A stretch of DNA of 64,000 nt, taken from NCBI GenBank assembly GCA_033063855.1, contig CP093829.1:2862243-2926242 (forward strand), written 5' to 3'. The notes beneath the pieces were generated by a model that worked only from the letters and a program-made list of their open reading frames with translations, had not been told where the DNA came from and made no database searches. Shown here in pieces: positions 12,110 to 23,900 of this stretch (positions within the stretch are counted from its first letter, which is position 1; every line of letters begins with the position of its first letter). The stretch comes from Smittia aterrima. Its lineage: Eukaryota > Arthropoda > Insecta > Diptera > Chironomidae. Position numbers and translations under genes: made by a program.

Positions 12110-12165
12110 TTTATTTAAATTAAACGATTGTCTTATAAAATATTTTAATCGTAGCGACAAATAAA
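12110..12165. promoter_or_regulatory. Interlocking poly(A) signals of LYRM2 and MBTPS2
   Basis: AATAAA for the + strand is at 12160-12165. AATAAA on the - strand (TTTATT as written) is at 12110-12115. Each lies at or inside the neighbour's 3' end, so the two transcripts should overlap tail to tail. Confidence 0.6.
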
Positions 12166-13577
12166 GCAACTGAACCGAGCATGTTAATGGAGTTCGCAAT
12201 CAACTCCTTCCTGCTTTTATCCAAATTCGGAATATTTCCAATCACGGCACTGACTAGATATTGCCCATCAAGGCCAAAGCACGGCAGCACGTTCACCATC
12301 GCCAATCCAGACGAGAAGACTGTCAAGTACTTCAGCAAGAGCGCAATGGCATCAGCAAACCAAGGCTCAAAAATCTTTGTCTTTGGTGTAAATTCTGAAA
12401 TCTCCACGTTTCGAAGAACGTCAGAAGGATGTCCATAGTAAACTAAATCCTTTGCTCGATTCTTCCTTTTCATGTGAATTATAGTTGAGTGGTTTGCGAG
12501 AATCGGTCTTAAACACGAAGAGTGCTTTGGACAATGTGTCTTATGGCAATAGAAATTCTCTGAGTGTTCCACTGTTTTTCGTATGTTGAGGCAAACGTAT
12601 TGTGGTAATCTATCTTCGTCTGCATTCTCGAAACAGTTTAAAGCTGGGTTACTTGGACAACATGAAACTGATCCGTCCTTGTGTTCAACTTCATGTGCTG
12701 ACTCTTCGTTGTCATGAACAAATTCTTCACTCACACAATACGCTGGATGATGAAGAATTGTATCTTGTAAGCACTCGAACCACTTTTCACTGTTTGTTAC
12801 AGAGCATCCGTTGATTTGTGTGATCTTATCTCCAATGTAAAGGCCATTCTCACCTCTAAGTGCAGCCTTTGGTTTGATTTTTGTGATAAAAACTCCTTGA
12901 CTCGTCTCATAGATTGGTGCAAGTAATAAAGGCAGCAGCAAGAGCAAGATGTAACAAAACGCAGCGAGAAGAATGTTATTCCAAATCCCTGCTGTGAAAA
13001 TCTTTAGTCTCTTCATCAACTTCGTTGTCTGTAGGTGATCCATATCAATCTCAGTGTAGGCAATCGGAATGATAAACACTAACGTCAGACCGAATCCAAT
13101 TACAGGAACGTCTTCTAAAACAGCTGCAATCCCATGTCCAGCTTCATGCACAACCGAGCAAATTAACATTGCAATCACATAGTAACCAATTTCATTGAGT
13201 GGGAGGTTGACACCAGGCAATAGAATCTCTAGTTGAGCGACACTTTCTGTCTTCCCATCCGATTGAGATGATTGTGTTGAGCCGGATAAAATCGATGAAA
13301 TCATAAGGATCAATGCAACTGGGAGTAGTATCGCAGTCACATAACAACCAAGTTTAAACGATTGTCGATACAGATTAGGAAGTTTTGTACTCCATTTCAC
13401 TAGCGATCGATTCATTCGTGTCGAATAAAATTGCAGACGAAAAAACCGAATCGAGATTCCCGAGCTCTGTAGGAAGTCGATGTAAGGCAGCATCATGCAG
13501 CTCTTGAAGAAGTAATCAAAAAACATTAACATTGCATAGATTGTGCAAACGACAGCAAGAAAAATAAAGATTTCCAT
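12120..13577 (-). CDS. MBTPS2: Membrane-bound transcription factor site-2 protease
   Basis: An uninterrupted 485-residue frame. It is a multi-pass membrane protein with hydrophobic segments at about residues 3-22, 76-96 and 130-152. The zinc-binding HEAGH motif of S2P metalloproteases is at residues 144-148 (SVVHEAGHGIAA). A PDZ-like/cysteine-rich luminal insertion follows (SCCPSNPALNC, then FYCHKTHCPKHSSC). The second catalytic segment, NVLPCFGLDGQYL, supplies the LDG aspartate. S2P performs the second, intramembrane cut of SREBP and ATF6 in the Golgi after site-1 cleavage, so it controls lipid and ER-stress transcription. The length is slightly below human S2P (519), partly because the serine-rich stretch is short. 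It converges on LYRM2 and is followed on its 5' side by the tail of GAR1, same strand. Confidence 0.96.
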   Translation of the reverse strand: MEIFIFLAVVCTIYAMLMFFDYFFKSCMMLPYIDFLQSSGISIRFFRLQFYSTRMNRSLVKWSTKLPNLYRQSFKLGCYVTAILLPVALILMISSILSGSTQSSQSDGKTESVAQLEILLPGVNLPLNEIGYYVIAMLICSVVHEAGHGIAAVLEDVPVIGFGLTLVFIIPIAYTEIDMDHLQTTKLMKRLKIFTAGIWNNILLAAFCYILLLLLPLLLAPIYETSQGVFITKIKPKAALRGENGLYIGDKITQINGCSVTNSEKWFECLQDTILHHPAYCVSEEFVHDNEESAHEVEHKDGSVSCCPSNPALNCFENADEDRLPQYVCLNIRKTVEHSENFYCHKTHCPKHSSCLRPILANHSTIIHMKRKNRAKDLVYYGHPSDVLRNVEISEFTPKTKIFEPWFADAIALLLKYLTVFSSGLAMVNVLPCFGLDGQYLVSAVIGNIPNLDKSRKELIANSINMLGSVALFVATIKIFYKTIV

Positions 13578-13783
13578 GACTGCTGAAATTAATTTTTAAT
13601 TTTTCACTAAAGTTTTGTTTGTTTTGGTTTCTTTCCGAGGAGAATTTATTTCGATTTAGAAGTCAGAACGACGTTAAAGTTCTTTTTTTTTTGTGTGAAA
13701 TCATGAGGAAGTTTTATTTCAATAAAGTCTTTATAAAAATTTAGATTTCTCTTAATCTAAACATGAGGATGATGAAGAAGGAT

Positions 13784-14740
13784 TTACCAGCTCTTAGCTC
13801 CTCGGCCGCCTCTTCCTGAGAAGCCTCCTCCTCCTGAACCGCCTCGACCTCCTAAAAAGAAATTTTGGTAAAGAAGAGTTTTGTCGATTGATTTCTTTTT
13901 AAGAAACTTACTGAATCCGCCGCCGCCTCGGCCTCCTGATCCTCCTCGACCTCCTGAGAAAAGAAATTAAAGTAAGAATCATTCTGTTTAAATGTTGTTT
14001 AATTAAACTTACCGAATCCGCCACCGCCTCGGCCTCCTCCTCCGCCTCGACCTCCTGAGAAAGGAAATTAAAGTAAGAATCATTCTGAAATTTGTTGTTT
14101 AAGTAAAACTTACCAAATCCGCCTCGAGATCCTCCACGGAATCCTCCTCGGCCCCCTTCAGCTCCTCCACCAGATTTATCTCCTTTCTTCTTTCCGATCT
14201 TCGGTTTCGGTGGCTGAGGTAAGAATCGATGAAGTGGTAATAACTTTGCTGGGTCGATGAAGAGCTTCTGTTTTGGAACGAAACTCGATGCATTCATGTT
14301 GTCACTAAGTTTAACCGAAACTGAATAATCACGAAGCGTTCCGAAGATCTCATCGATCTTGCCAATCTGTGATTTGTTTTCGAGGAAAATTGGAGCGTTG
14401 AAGTAGGGAACATCTTCGATTTCTGATTTCAGCACTAGATCGTCTTGGCATGTGAAGTCAAAGTAACCAAACGGAATAACATGAGATGGTGGACCTTGAT
14501 CGAAGCTTCTGCCGCCGCCTCGGCCTCCTCCAAATCCGCCTCGACCTCCTCGGCCGCCTAAAATGTTTTGTTAACTTCTGTTTAAGACGAATTTAATTAT
14601 TTACTAACCTCCGCCTGAACCACCTCTAGAAAAACCTCGACCGCCGCCTAAAATAAATTTCAAACTTAATTTCACTCACAAATCTTCATTGTTTCTATCA
14701 AACCTCGACTTCCGCCGCCTCCTCGTCCTCTAAAGCTCAT
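13784..14740 (-). CDS. GAR1: H/ACA ribonucleoprotein complex subunit 1
   Basis: Six exons on the minus strand: 14704-14740, 14609-14647, 14114-14557, 14013-14054, 13912-13953 and 13784-13851 (TAA), 223 residues. The central Gar1 core is unmistakable: VIPFGYFDFTCQDDLVLKS, VPYFNAPIFLENKSQIGKID, then NMNASSFVPKQKLFIDPAKL and LLPLHRFLP. RGG boxes lie on both sides, as in vertebrate GAR1. GAR1 sits in nucleolar and Cajal-body H/ACA snoRNPs that guide pseudouridylation of rRNA and snRNA. Every intron is phase 1 and cuts within Gly/Arg codons, so the small RGG exons (37-42 bases) are interchangeable. The exon-intron unit 13910-14111 is tandemly duplicated. The start is 270 bases from the divergent CPT2 start. 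Confidence 0.95.
13910..14111. repeat. Two tandem 101-bp exon+intron units in GAR1
   Basis: Two copies with a period of 101 bases (starting 13910 and 14011). Each contains one 42-base RGG exon and most of a 59-base intron. The stretch CCTCGACCTCCTGAGAAA plus the following 25 bases differs at one position in 43. The copies diverge mainly in the donor-proximal part of the intron. Confidence 0.9.
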
Positions 14741-15010
14741 CTTTTGATTATTTTAAGTGTGATTTACTTGCTAGTTCAAAGCGAAATGCTTTTTTAATTT
14801 TTGTTTGTTGTTAAAAACCGAGAAGACCAAACTCACGTGTAGAAATTTGAAACAAAATGAAACAAGTCGAGAAAAAAATGTTTTCTTGAAAACGCTTTTA
14901 CGTAGACGATCAAAGTACAAACACAAAACAGAGACAGAAAAAAGAAAGTTTGCTTAAAAAGTTAAATTTATGTTTGTCCTTTGATCGTTGAGTTATAAAA
15001 AGTTTAAGCC
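14741..15010. promoter_or_regulatory. Shared GAR1/CPT2 promoter region
   Basis: 270 bases between divergent start codons hold both 5' UTRs and core promoters. No TATA box was seen. Inferred from position only. Confidence 0.55.
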
Positions 15011-17043
15011 ATGAAAGTGTTCCACTTAAATCAACTGCCGCTTGCCCGATCCCGTGTGGATCTTTGTTATTATCAAATCGCGAGGAAATCTTCATCGCAA
15101 AATGATTATCAATATCTCCAAAGATCGAATATGCCAACGTACTACTTTCAAAAGTCGCTCCCTCGTCTGCCCATCCCAAAAATCGAGAAGACAATTGAAA
15201 GATACCTTCAAGCTCAACGTCCTCTTCTCTCGAATGAAGAATTCCAGCTCACGGAAGGCTATTGCCAGAAGTTTAAGAAATCCGGTGAGATTATAAATAA
15301 TATCGTTGATAACAAGTGATAACAGAATTATTTTTAGGCTGGGAATTGCAAGCAATGATTAAAGAGAAGGACAAGATTAACAAGCAAACAAGTTACATTA
15401 GCGAGCCTTGGTTCACGATGTATCTAAAGGATAGATCACCGTTGCCAGTGAATTATAATCCCGTTATAATTATGAATCACGACGAGAAGAAGGAATACAA
15501 CAATCAACTTCTACGAACAGCAAATATTATAATTAGCTCGTTGCGTTTCATGAAATCATTGAAGGAGGAAATTCTTGTACCGGAAATATTTCACATGAAT
15601 GCATCGAAAACCGACACTGACGAGTTCCGCAAGAAGATTATGAGGTTCCCTTCATTTATTGCAACTTACGCTGCTTATTACTATTCGGCATATCCACTAG
15701 ACATGAGTCAATACAATGGACTATTCGGTGCTACGAGGATTCCTCAAAGAGACAAGGACACAATTTATAGAAAAGAAAATACCAAACATGTTGTCGTCTT
15801 GAAAGGTGGAAACTTTTACACAATTGAAGTGCTTGATGAAAACGGCAATATTCGTGAACCCGAATTTATTCTCACTCAACTGAATTACTTGGCATCGATA
15901 AATGCACCTGATGCCAAGAATCCAATCGCTGCTTTGACTACGAGTAATCGACGTGTTTGGGCAGCTGCGAGAACTCATCTGACTTCTCTGAGTACAAAGA
16001 ATGCAGATAACATGACTTTGATTGACTCAGCTCTCTTTGCGATCAGTTTGGACGACACGACCATTGACGAAACGAATCCAGTTCCAACAATTAGAAACTT
16101 CTTGTTCGATGAATGCAAAAATCGTTGGTACGATAAATCACTTTCAGTCATCATCGATAAATCTGGAACTGCTGGAATCAATTTTGAGCATTCTTGGGGA
16201 GATGGTGTCGCTGTTCTTCGATACTTCAACGAAGTGTACAAAGATACGACCAACAACCCTCAAGTTCATCCAACGACGAAGGCAAACTCAAAGAATGTTG
16301 AGCCAACCGTTCGACTTCTTGATTTTGATTTCGACGCAAAAGCTGAAAGCGACATCGAAACTGCTGTGAAGTCTCATCAACAAGTCATTGACTCGATTGA
16401 CATGAACTTCTTAAAATACGACAAATTAAACAAAACTGTTTGTAAGAAGTACAAAGTTTCTCCCGATGCCTTCATGCAATTAAGTTTCCAATTGGGATAC
16501 TTCAAGCAGAACCGAAAGTTCGTGGCTAGTTATGAGAGTTGTTCGACTTCAGCATTTAGACATGGCAGAACAGAAACTATGCGTCCCTGCACCGACGAAA
16601 CGAAAGATTTTTGTGAGAAAATCGAAAGTCAAAGTCCGCCATCAGATAAGGAACTTAGAAATTTACTCGAGAAATGCTCAACGAGACACAATCAACTTGT
16701 GAAAGAGGCTGCAATGGGACAAGGATTCGATCGTCATCTCTTTGCTTTACGCACAGCTGCTGAACGTGTTCGAGTCATCGACAACTTCGAGATCTTTAAA
16801 GATCCAGCTTATGCGAATATCAACCGCAATATCATTTCAACAAGCACACTGAGCTCTGCTGCTTTGTTGGCTGGTGGATTTGGCCCTGTCGTTCCTAACG
16901 GCTACGGAATTGGTTATAACATTCAAGACAATTGGTTGGGCTGTGTTGTTTCAAACTACAAAACCGAGACGAAAGGAAAAGAATTCGTAGATTGCTTACG
17001 CGATTCTTATGATAAACTGACGAATGTCATCCAAGCGATGTAA
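15011..17043 (+). CDS. CPT2: Carnitine O-palmitoyltransferase 2, mitochondrial
   Basis: Two exons, 15011-15284 and 15338-17043, join in phase 1 to about 659 residues (human CPT2 658). The N-terminus is Arg/Lys-rich and fits a mitochondrial presequence. Next comes YYFQKSLPRLPIPKIEKTIERYL, the family's opening block. The catalytic histidine is at about residue 376 in FEHSWGDGVAV, and the carnitine/CoA-site block SCSTSAFRHGRTETMRP follows. A C-terminal GIGYNIQD segment is present. CPT2 on the inner mitochondrial membrane converts acylcarnitine back to acyl-CoA for beta-oxidation. CPT1's N-terminal transmembrane region is absent, which excludes that paralogue. A poly(A) signal is at 17109-17114. 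The gene converges with TMEM39. Confidence 0.96.
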
Positions 17044-17108
17044 AGATTTTTAAAGATGTTAAGACGGAAAGGTGAATGGTCCCCAATATTCCTAAAGCTT
17101 TTAATTTG

Positions 17109-17174
17109 AATAAAGTTTCATTATTTTATTTGACTTCTTTGATCGTAAAATGAGCACATTTAAAAAAGTTTATT
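17109..17174. promoter_or_regulatory. Facing poly(A) signals of CPT2 and TMEM39
   Basis: AATAAA on the + strand is at 17109-17114 and TTTATT (AATAAA on the - strand) at 17169-17174. The two transcript ends face each other within about 60 bases and may overlap slightly. Confidence 0.5.
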
Positions 17175-17254
17175 TCCCTGAGTTGGGAAAATCATTCATC
17201 AATTAAGATAAAATTGTACATTTACAGTGACTGCAAGATCTTCGTAGTGGCAAG

Positions 17255-18687
17255 TCAAGAGCCGTTGTGATAAATTTTCTTTACAATCAGGTAATCACGA
17301 ACGAGCTTAAAAAGTGTGTAATAGTTTGTGATCAAAAGCAAACCGATACTTATGATGTATTGATATTCGCGACTGTAGAATATTAGTATTAGTTGAACTA
17401 ACACAGTACACACTTGGATTGTGCAAATAATTAAGTAGAGCATCGACGGATTCTTGAAGAGAACATAAAACCTTTGGTGACTTCCATCAGCTGGAAATGC
17501 GCTTGTGCATTCACTTATTGACTTGTAGACCTCTCCAGAATATTTCACGTAACTTCCATAAGGAAAGATTTGATTCTTGTTCCAATTTTGTGGAGGAGCG
17601 TGTGTCGCTCGAGGTCCGAGTTTTGTCCAATTTCCAAGATGAATCGCTGAGCGATGAAGAATGTCGCAATATTTGATTGGGAAGATGTAAGCAGCGCACA
17701 TAGTGAACAGACTGATCCAGGTGAAGAAAAGATGTTGCGTACACCAGAACTTGTTGTAGAAGAGATTTCGAGGAATGAAACTGATTGGGATGAATGCAGC
17801 CTACAATAAAAGAACAATTGAGATTCAAGCAACACAGAAGACGAATGAGAACTCACATAATAAGCGTTCAGCACTGAAGTGAAGATAATCTGCTTGAACC
17901 GATTATTGAAGTCACCACGAAGTAAGAAGACTTCTTGTCTAACATCCATTGCGTTATTGCTACAACTGTGTAATGGCTCCTGACCTCCTAAGTACGGCAT
18001 TTCTTTGCTGTGGTTGATTCGAAGGAATGGATCAATTTTGCATTTAAAAATCACAAGATACAAAATGATTCTGAAATGAGAGAACGTTGTTAGCAAAGAA
18101 AGAACACAAGAAGAAGTTTGTAAGCACTCACGGATAAATTAGATAAAAGAGATAAACGATATTGTAGTTTTGAAAAATCTTGACGTTGCAGACGAAGAAA
18201 GTTACTTCGAGAACCCCCAGAAAGAAATATTTCAATGACTTCTCTGCCACAGGAAGATATCTCTCCGGACATGTGAGCTCAAGTATTTTCACTAGCAAAC
18301 AGTAGAAGAACCGTCTTCCGATCATCACAAATATAAACACGACTAGACTTATGTCGATGAGATAAAAATTCTGAAAAAAAAACTTCGTCAAACATCAGCG
18401 AACAGGAGCTGCGGTTAAATACTTGCCACTGTGTAGTTTGTGTAAGAGTCTTGAAACCACCATACCGAGCGATAAAGATGAACAAACTGAGAGCTCGCTG
18501 CTATCGCTGTGAAGATGAATATTATGAATTCATTTCCGATTTCGTGTTTTTGGGAGAAATTTGTTTGAATGAATTGAACGTGTTTGACAACTGGCGGCTC
18601 ATTGAATTCGTTGTTGGTGTTTTGAGTCTGAAATATTGACAGCGGTGTGGGTCGCGATGTCCCAGTCCTTGGAATTCTACGACTCAT
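17255..18687 (-). CDS. TMEM39: Transmembrane protein 39 (TMEM39A/B family)
   Basis: Four exons on the minus strand, 18427-18687, 18132-18370, 17857-18070 and 17255-17800, give 419 residues. Family blocks match TMEM39A: a long hydrophilic N-terminus, SQFVHLYRSVWWFQDSY, NFYLIDIS, DFNNRFKQIIFTSVLNAYYV, and KYCDILHRSAIHLGNWTKL, with the C-terminal RDYLIV region. Several hydrophobic segments fit an eight-helix ER membrane protein. TMEM39A proteins act in the ER and control autophagy by affecting traffic of the lipid phosphatase SAC1, and in worms secretion of collagen. Joining exons 1 and 2 in frame needs a GC-AG intron at 18426 (GCAAGT donor), which restores YTVNFYLID at the family's CTSLNFHLID position. 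It ends 95 bases upstream of the CARS2 stop. Confidence 0.93.
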
Positions 18688-18781
18688 TGAGATAATAATT
18701 TAAATTTTCTTATTCACAAAATCAAAAACAAAACAAAATTTTGTCAGCTCAGCCGAGTTATTTTCAAAACCCTTTTGGCCG

Positions 18782-20320
18782 CTAAGTTTTATTCCACGTC
18801 GATTGATTTCCATGATCTTTGACTTCAATTTTGTTATCCTGCAGAGAATCTCTTAACTCATCGCAAACTTTAAATAATTCTTTGTTCTTCTGTTCTCTAG
18901 CTTTTAAGCGAATTTCATTTCTGACCTTGATAATCGAATCGAGTAAATTTTCCATTTCAAGATCGTTGGATCCTCTCGATTTCTCTTCCTCGCCAACACC
19001 GAACATTTTGAATGTTTTATCAATGTAGTTGACGATTCCTTGCAAAATCGTTCTCTCACAACCGGAAGACTGATTCGCTTGTTCTATGTTGTTAATTAAT
19101 TTACTAACCGAGCTCATTAACTCAATCATGCTTGCCAACGCTTTCGAAGTGTTGAAATCATCACTTAGCGCTTGCGTGACTTCCGTCTGACATTTCGAGA
19201 ACGATTCACTGAGTGTTATTTCATCAATGTATCCACATTCTTTTATTCCATTGATTATTGCTCCGGTGTCATCACGGAATGAACGGAGTTTCTTGAGAAT
19301 GGCATCTGCAGTTGTTAGAAGTTCTGGCCCAAACTCTATTGACGATCGATAATGTGATAAAAGACATGCGACCCTGAACTGGTCACTTGAGTGATCTTGA
19401 AGCAACTCTCGGATCGAAACTGTGTTCTTTAAGGACTTTGACATTTTCTCACTTTGACCTTTCAAATGTAAGTGCCCCGTGTGAACCCAATTCGAGACCC
19501 AATCATCAACTGAATGATAAACGCAAGATTGAGCTTCTTCGTTCTCGTGATGGGGAAACCTTAAATCAATTCCACCAGCATGAAAGTCGATATGGGATCC
19601 GAAGACAAGTGTGGCGAGAGTTGAACACTCAATATGCCATCCGGGTCTTCCCTTTCCCCATTTGGTCTCCCACGAAGGCTCTCCCGTCTTTGCTGCTTTC
19701 CATAAAGCAAAGTCTGCCGATGCTTTGTCATCCAATACAACATTTTGAAGCTTCGCGTAATTGTTGTAATCAGATGTCTTGAAATAAACTGAATTGTCGA
19801 CTGTCTTCGTGAATCCTTTTTGTTCGATTCCTTCAATAAATTTAATGATTTCTGGGATCTTATCAGTAACTCTCAGTTTAATGTCGGGATGCTTCACATT
19901 GAGACTGTTCAAGTCTTCCCAGAATTCCGCTTCATATTCATCAGCAATCAACTTCCAGCTTCGGCCACTTTCATTGCTTTTCTTGATAATTTTGTCATCG
20001 ATATTTGTGATGTTCATACAAGTCACTAAGTTGACTCCGAAATGCTCACGAAGTATTCGCTGAATGATGTCAAGTCGAACGTAAGTACTTGCATGTCCAA
20101 TGTGAGCGCTGTCATAAACTGTTGGTCCACTAAAATAAATTATTCTAAATACAATTTCATAATTTTTGAAGAATTTAATTTACCAAGTATACCACGATGA
20201 ATACAACGGATTCCTCAAAGTCAGGGGCTCCTTCTGTTTCGTTCGGCAACTGTAAATTTTGATGCCATTTCTTAACTCTTGAGAAAAGCTTCTTTTGCTG
20301 ATTAGAAACTTTTGGATCAT
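18782..20320 (-). CDS. CARS2: Cysteinyl-tRNA synthetase, mitochondrial type
   Basis: Two exons on the minus strand, 20184-20320 and 18782-20129, join in phase 2 to 494 residues. The joined sequence reads WYTCGPTVYDSAHIGHAS, giving the class I HIGH motif at residues 55-58 and a zinc-ligand cysteine at 46. GWHIECS supplies another zinc ligand, and KMSKS is at about 274-278. The C-terminus ends with the usual GNQSTW-type block. The Lys/Arg/Ser-rich N-terminus (MIQKFLISKRSFS) with few acidic residues fits a mitochondrial presequence. The protein lacks the large insertion of cytosolic CARS1, so the mitochondrial enzyme is preferred. It charges tRNA-Cys for organellar translation. It is divergent from RAB3GAP1, with 645 bases between starts. 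Confidence 0.95.
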
Positions 20321-20965
20321 TGTTTACGTTCCGGCAGAAATTCAATAAATCATCTCGGAAATTTGAAATTCAACCGGTAACTTTCATGATCTCCGGATAG
20401 AAATTTGTTGAAACCTCGGCACAATTTTTCTGTAGGGTTCCTTCTAACGATTCGCGAAAATATTAAATATTTAATTACAGATATTGCATCCTTCTCGACT
20501 TGAAGTCTTAAGCTTCATAAACAACTTAAATTATTTCTGAAATTTGAAGATCGATTGATTGGACATTATTTAAAAGAATAAAAGGAATCAGAGATAAGCT
20601 CTAGTTTGAGCTTGATTTATTTGGGAACTTTAAAGTTTTAAGGATTCCTGAGATGACAAAAATCTTCAAACGATTTTTCTGACTTTAAATTAGAATGTCC
20701 AGAAAAAAATGAGCAACCGAAAAAATCTTATTTTATTTCATTTCAATAAACAGTTTATTGTAAATTTAATATTTATTCTACTTCAAAAACATTTTAGCTT
20801 CTTATTATTTACAGAAAATCATAAGATTAATTCAGAAAATAACGAAGTAAACAAACATCATGGACACGGAGTCAAATGTAAATCAGCTGAAAGTGTTTTC
20901 TTTGTTGTTCAATTGCGTTTAAATTGTTTTACATTGTATTGTGATATTATAAGGATCTTTCGACG
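20321..20965. promoter_or_regulatory. Divergent CARS2/RAB3GAP1 intergenic region
   Basis: Head-to-head genes with 645 bases between start codons. It should hold both promoters; no consensus core element was recognised and no gene is visible. Confidence 0.45.
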
Positions 20966-23900
20966 ATGGGGAACGAAGAACTGTTTGACGACGAGTTTTA
21001 CCAAGAAGATTTCTCGACTGCATCTGAGTGGGAGACATTTTTATCGAGATTATCAGATTTGCTCGAAGTTTTCGAAATTGTTGATGAGGAACCCTTGTCA
21101 TCTCATGAGCTGTCGCTTTGTGAATGGGTTAAGTCCGAAGAAGACATTCTGTTCAACGACTTTGATTTGGTTTTGACGCGTTACAAGGCGAAGATTGCGG
21201 TTCGAGATGAAACAACAAAAGTTGCACAATGTCAAGTTTTCCAAGATTTAATCTCAACGGAGAACGATTATTGTCTGCTCGATACGACCTATCTCAAGAA
21301 CAATTACGAGGATCTCAATGCACCCAATTCGCCAAACATTCATCCAATCGCTGTCTGGTATGGCCTTCGGGACTTCATTATCATCAAGAACAAGAGACGA
21401 CCTCTTCATGATGTCAGCCAAATAAAGTTATTACAAAGCTCAATGAACCTCGCAGTGTTTGACAGCAAGTGTAAGATCCCTGTGTTTATTCAGGTCCTCT
21501 ATCAAGAACAAGACGTTTATCTTGGCACTTTCGACAATGGCGAGCAACAACTTTCATTTGACATAGTTCACTTAAAGACACCGCCACCCTCGTGCAAATA
21601 TCTGTCCGGTCTCCTCGACTTGTTTAAAGGAAAGATCAACGTAAATTATGTCAACCCAACGATGGTTTCTGTTTGCCTTTCGTACAGTTTGAAAAACTTT
21701 CTCGATTCAACTTACTCATCTGATAGAAGGAGTGATAACGACGACTGGGACGTAGTCGACTTCATAAAAGGCGTCTCTAGTCTTCCATTTGGAGTTTCTG
21801 TTGATCCAGTGCACGAATTAATTCTTTACACTCGTTGGCCACAAGTCTGTGAAAATGTTGTATTTGACTCGCAAACTTACTCGGACTTCAATCCTCTTAA
21901 CTCGCCAAAGTGGAGTATCAGAATGCGCTTTGATTACACTCCAGTGTGTTACTTGGCTGATATGCTACACGAATATTTAACTCTCTCAGAATCGCCAGAA
22001 GCTCTTAGCGAATACTACAGCTTTTTAAGTTCAAAGAATCGCAGCAGGGAAGTTGCAAATCCTTTCGCATCATTAACAGAATCGAAAATCCCAAGTTTAC
22101 CAGGAATGTCAATGCTTGAGAGTGGCAGTTACTCAATCGATGGTCCATTGAATGAACAGCAAATGATGAAGTTGTTCCAGTACTTGTTTCCTGACGATGA
22201 CCCGGATAACAAATTTCCCTATGGAAACGTCAAGGAAGAGCAGGTAAGAGATGAACTTTAAACCTTAACCTTATTGCTTATGCATCGATCTTTAGTTTGA
22301 CCCACAGAAAATAAAATCATCAGCTCCTGACTCTTTAGTTCATCGACTTTCCATTTTGCTCGCAAACATTTACACAACATTCAGTGGACGACGTGGCGTT
22401 GCACAATTCTGGGCGGAGTTCTCACAGAAACTACGACAACGTGTCGAGAAGTGCGAGGGAATCCCAGGGTGAGTTAAATTCTGGAATTAAACGCGGTTGC
22501 AATTAAAACAAATTCTGATTTTCCTAAAAACATTCATTTTATTAATTGCGAAAAAAAAGTTTTCAATTTAAATGTGAATCTGGTGGATTTCATTCCATTT
22601 GCTTCAATGAATCGCAAATCGTCATTTTGATATAATTTCCTCCTTTTGATGCAATTTACAATATTGCGCTTCGCTAATCAAGTAATTTTACCATTAAAAC
22701 GAGAAGAAAGGCGTTTGTAAGATCGCTTGTTCAACCAACAAAGAACCTTCCTTCAATTAAAACTCGAGAACAGCTTTTCGAATCAAAGACTGAGCTTTGT
22801 AGCGCCTCGAGTCTTTGTTCTTTTACTTAAATACTTAATTAATGTACATTTATTCTCATTGTTGGTGATTCTATTGTTCTGCGATGAGCTTTCGAAATAA
22901 ATTAGCGCCATTCTGCAGCAACTTTCTGTTCCCTCGTTGCACTCGGAAAGAACGAAACCTAAGTATTTGATTATCGTGCTATAGCAATGTACAAGTCAAT
23001 TATTCATTTAGCAATCTAATTGGTGTTTTGTTTGGGGGAGAGTTATTTATTGAAATGTTGTGGCGACACTTACTACCGGTGCAGTTATCATCTAATCCTA
23101 ATCGATTCATTGATTCCAAATTACACGAATTTTTTCATCGTTTCTTATCGAACCTAGTTTGTTAACTCTTCAACTGTGTGTTTCTCCTTTGCTTCAACTT
23201 CCCTCCTTCGAGATTCTTTCGGAACTCGTCGAAGAAAGGAATTACAAGGTTTTAATTAATTTTTGTTAACTTAATTGTTTCTCTTCATCGTTATTATAGT
23301 TTATTCGCTACGGGGAGTAAAACTTTGTTAACTAAGGAAGTTTCTCATTCAAATTTTTTTTTTGTTAACTATTCTCATTTACACAAAAAGTTCACGATAA
23401 CTTCTGCATCTTCCGGATGAGTTGCTAAATGGGACGAGACGAAGAGCACATTTCTCACTCTCCATTCTTTCTATGAAAATTTCCTTAAGCTAAGAAATGA
23501 AAAAATTTGTTTAAATGGCTTTTAGTATAAGAATTCGTCTTAACCAAATTGAAAGTTTAATGTGGCGACTAAATTATTTTAACTTCTGCTGGTTCTTGTG
23601 CACCTTAACATTTTGTGCCTTCTCTTTTTTACTAAATAAATAAGTTTTAGAAATGTTTCGAATCACTTAAAACATTCAAAGCTTCACAATGATACACGAC
23701 AAGAAGGAAAAATATGAGTTGAGAGGAAATAAGAAAAAAGTTTTGTGCAACGGAGCTGATAAAGTTACCGCATCATGCTTGAATTTACATCTCGTTATTT
23801 ACAGTTGTTTATCGTTGCATAAGTGTGTCTTTGTTTTGTGGCTTGTGAAAAGGAAAAACTATAATCAAATTAATGAAACATTTCGAGAGAGTGCTTCGTG

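Noticed and set aside
15721..16369. Other-frame open stretches across CPT2
   Set aside because: They are shadows of the CPT2 coding exon with no family resemblance.
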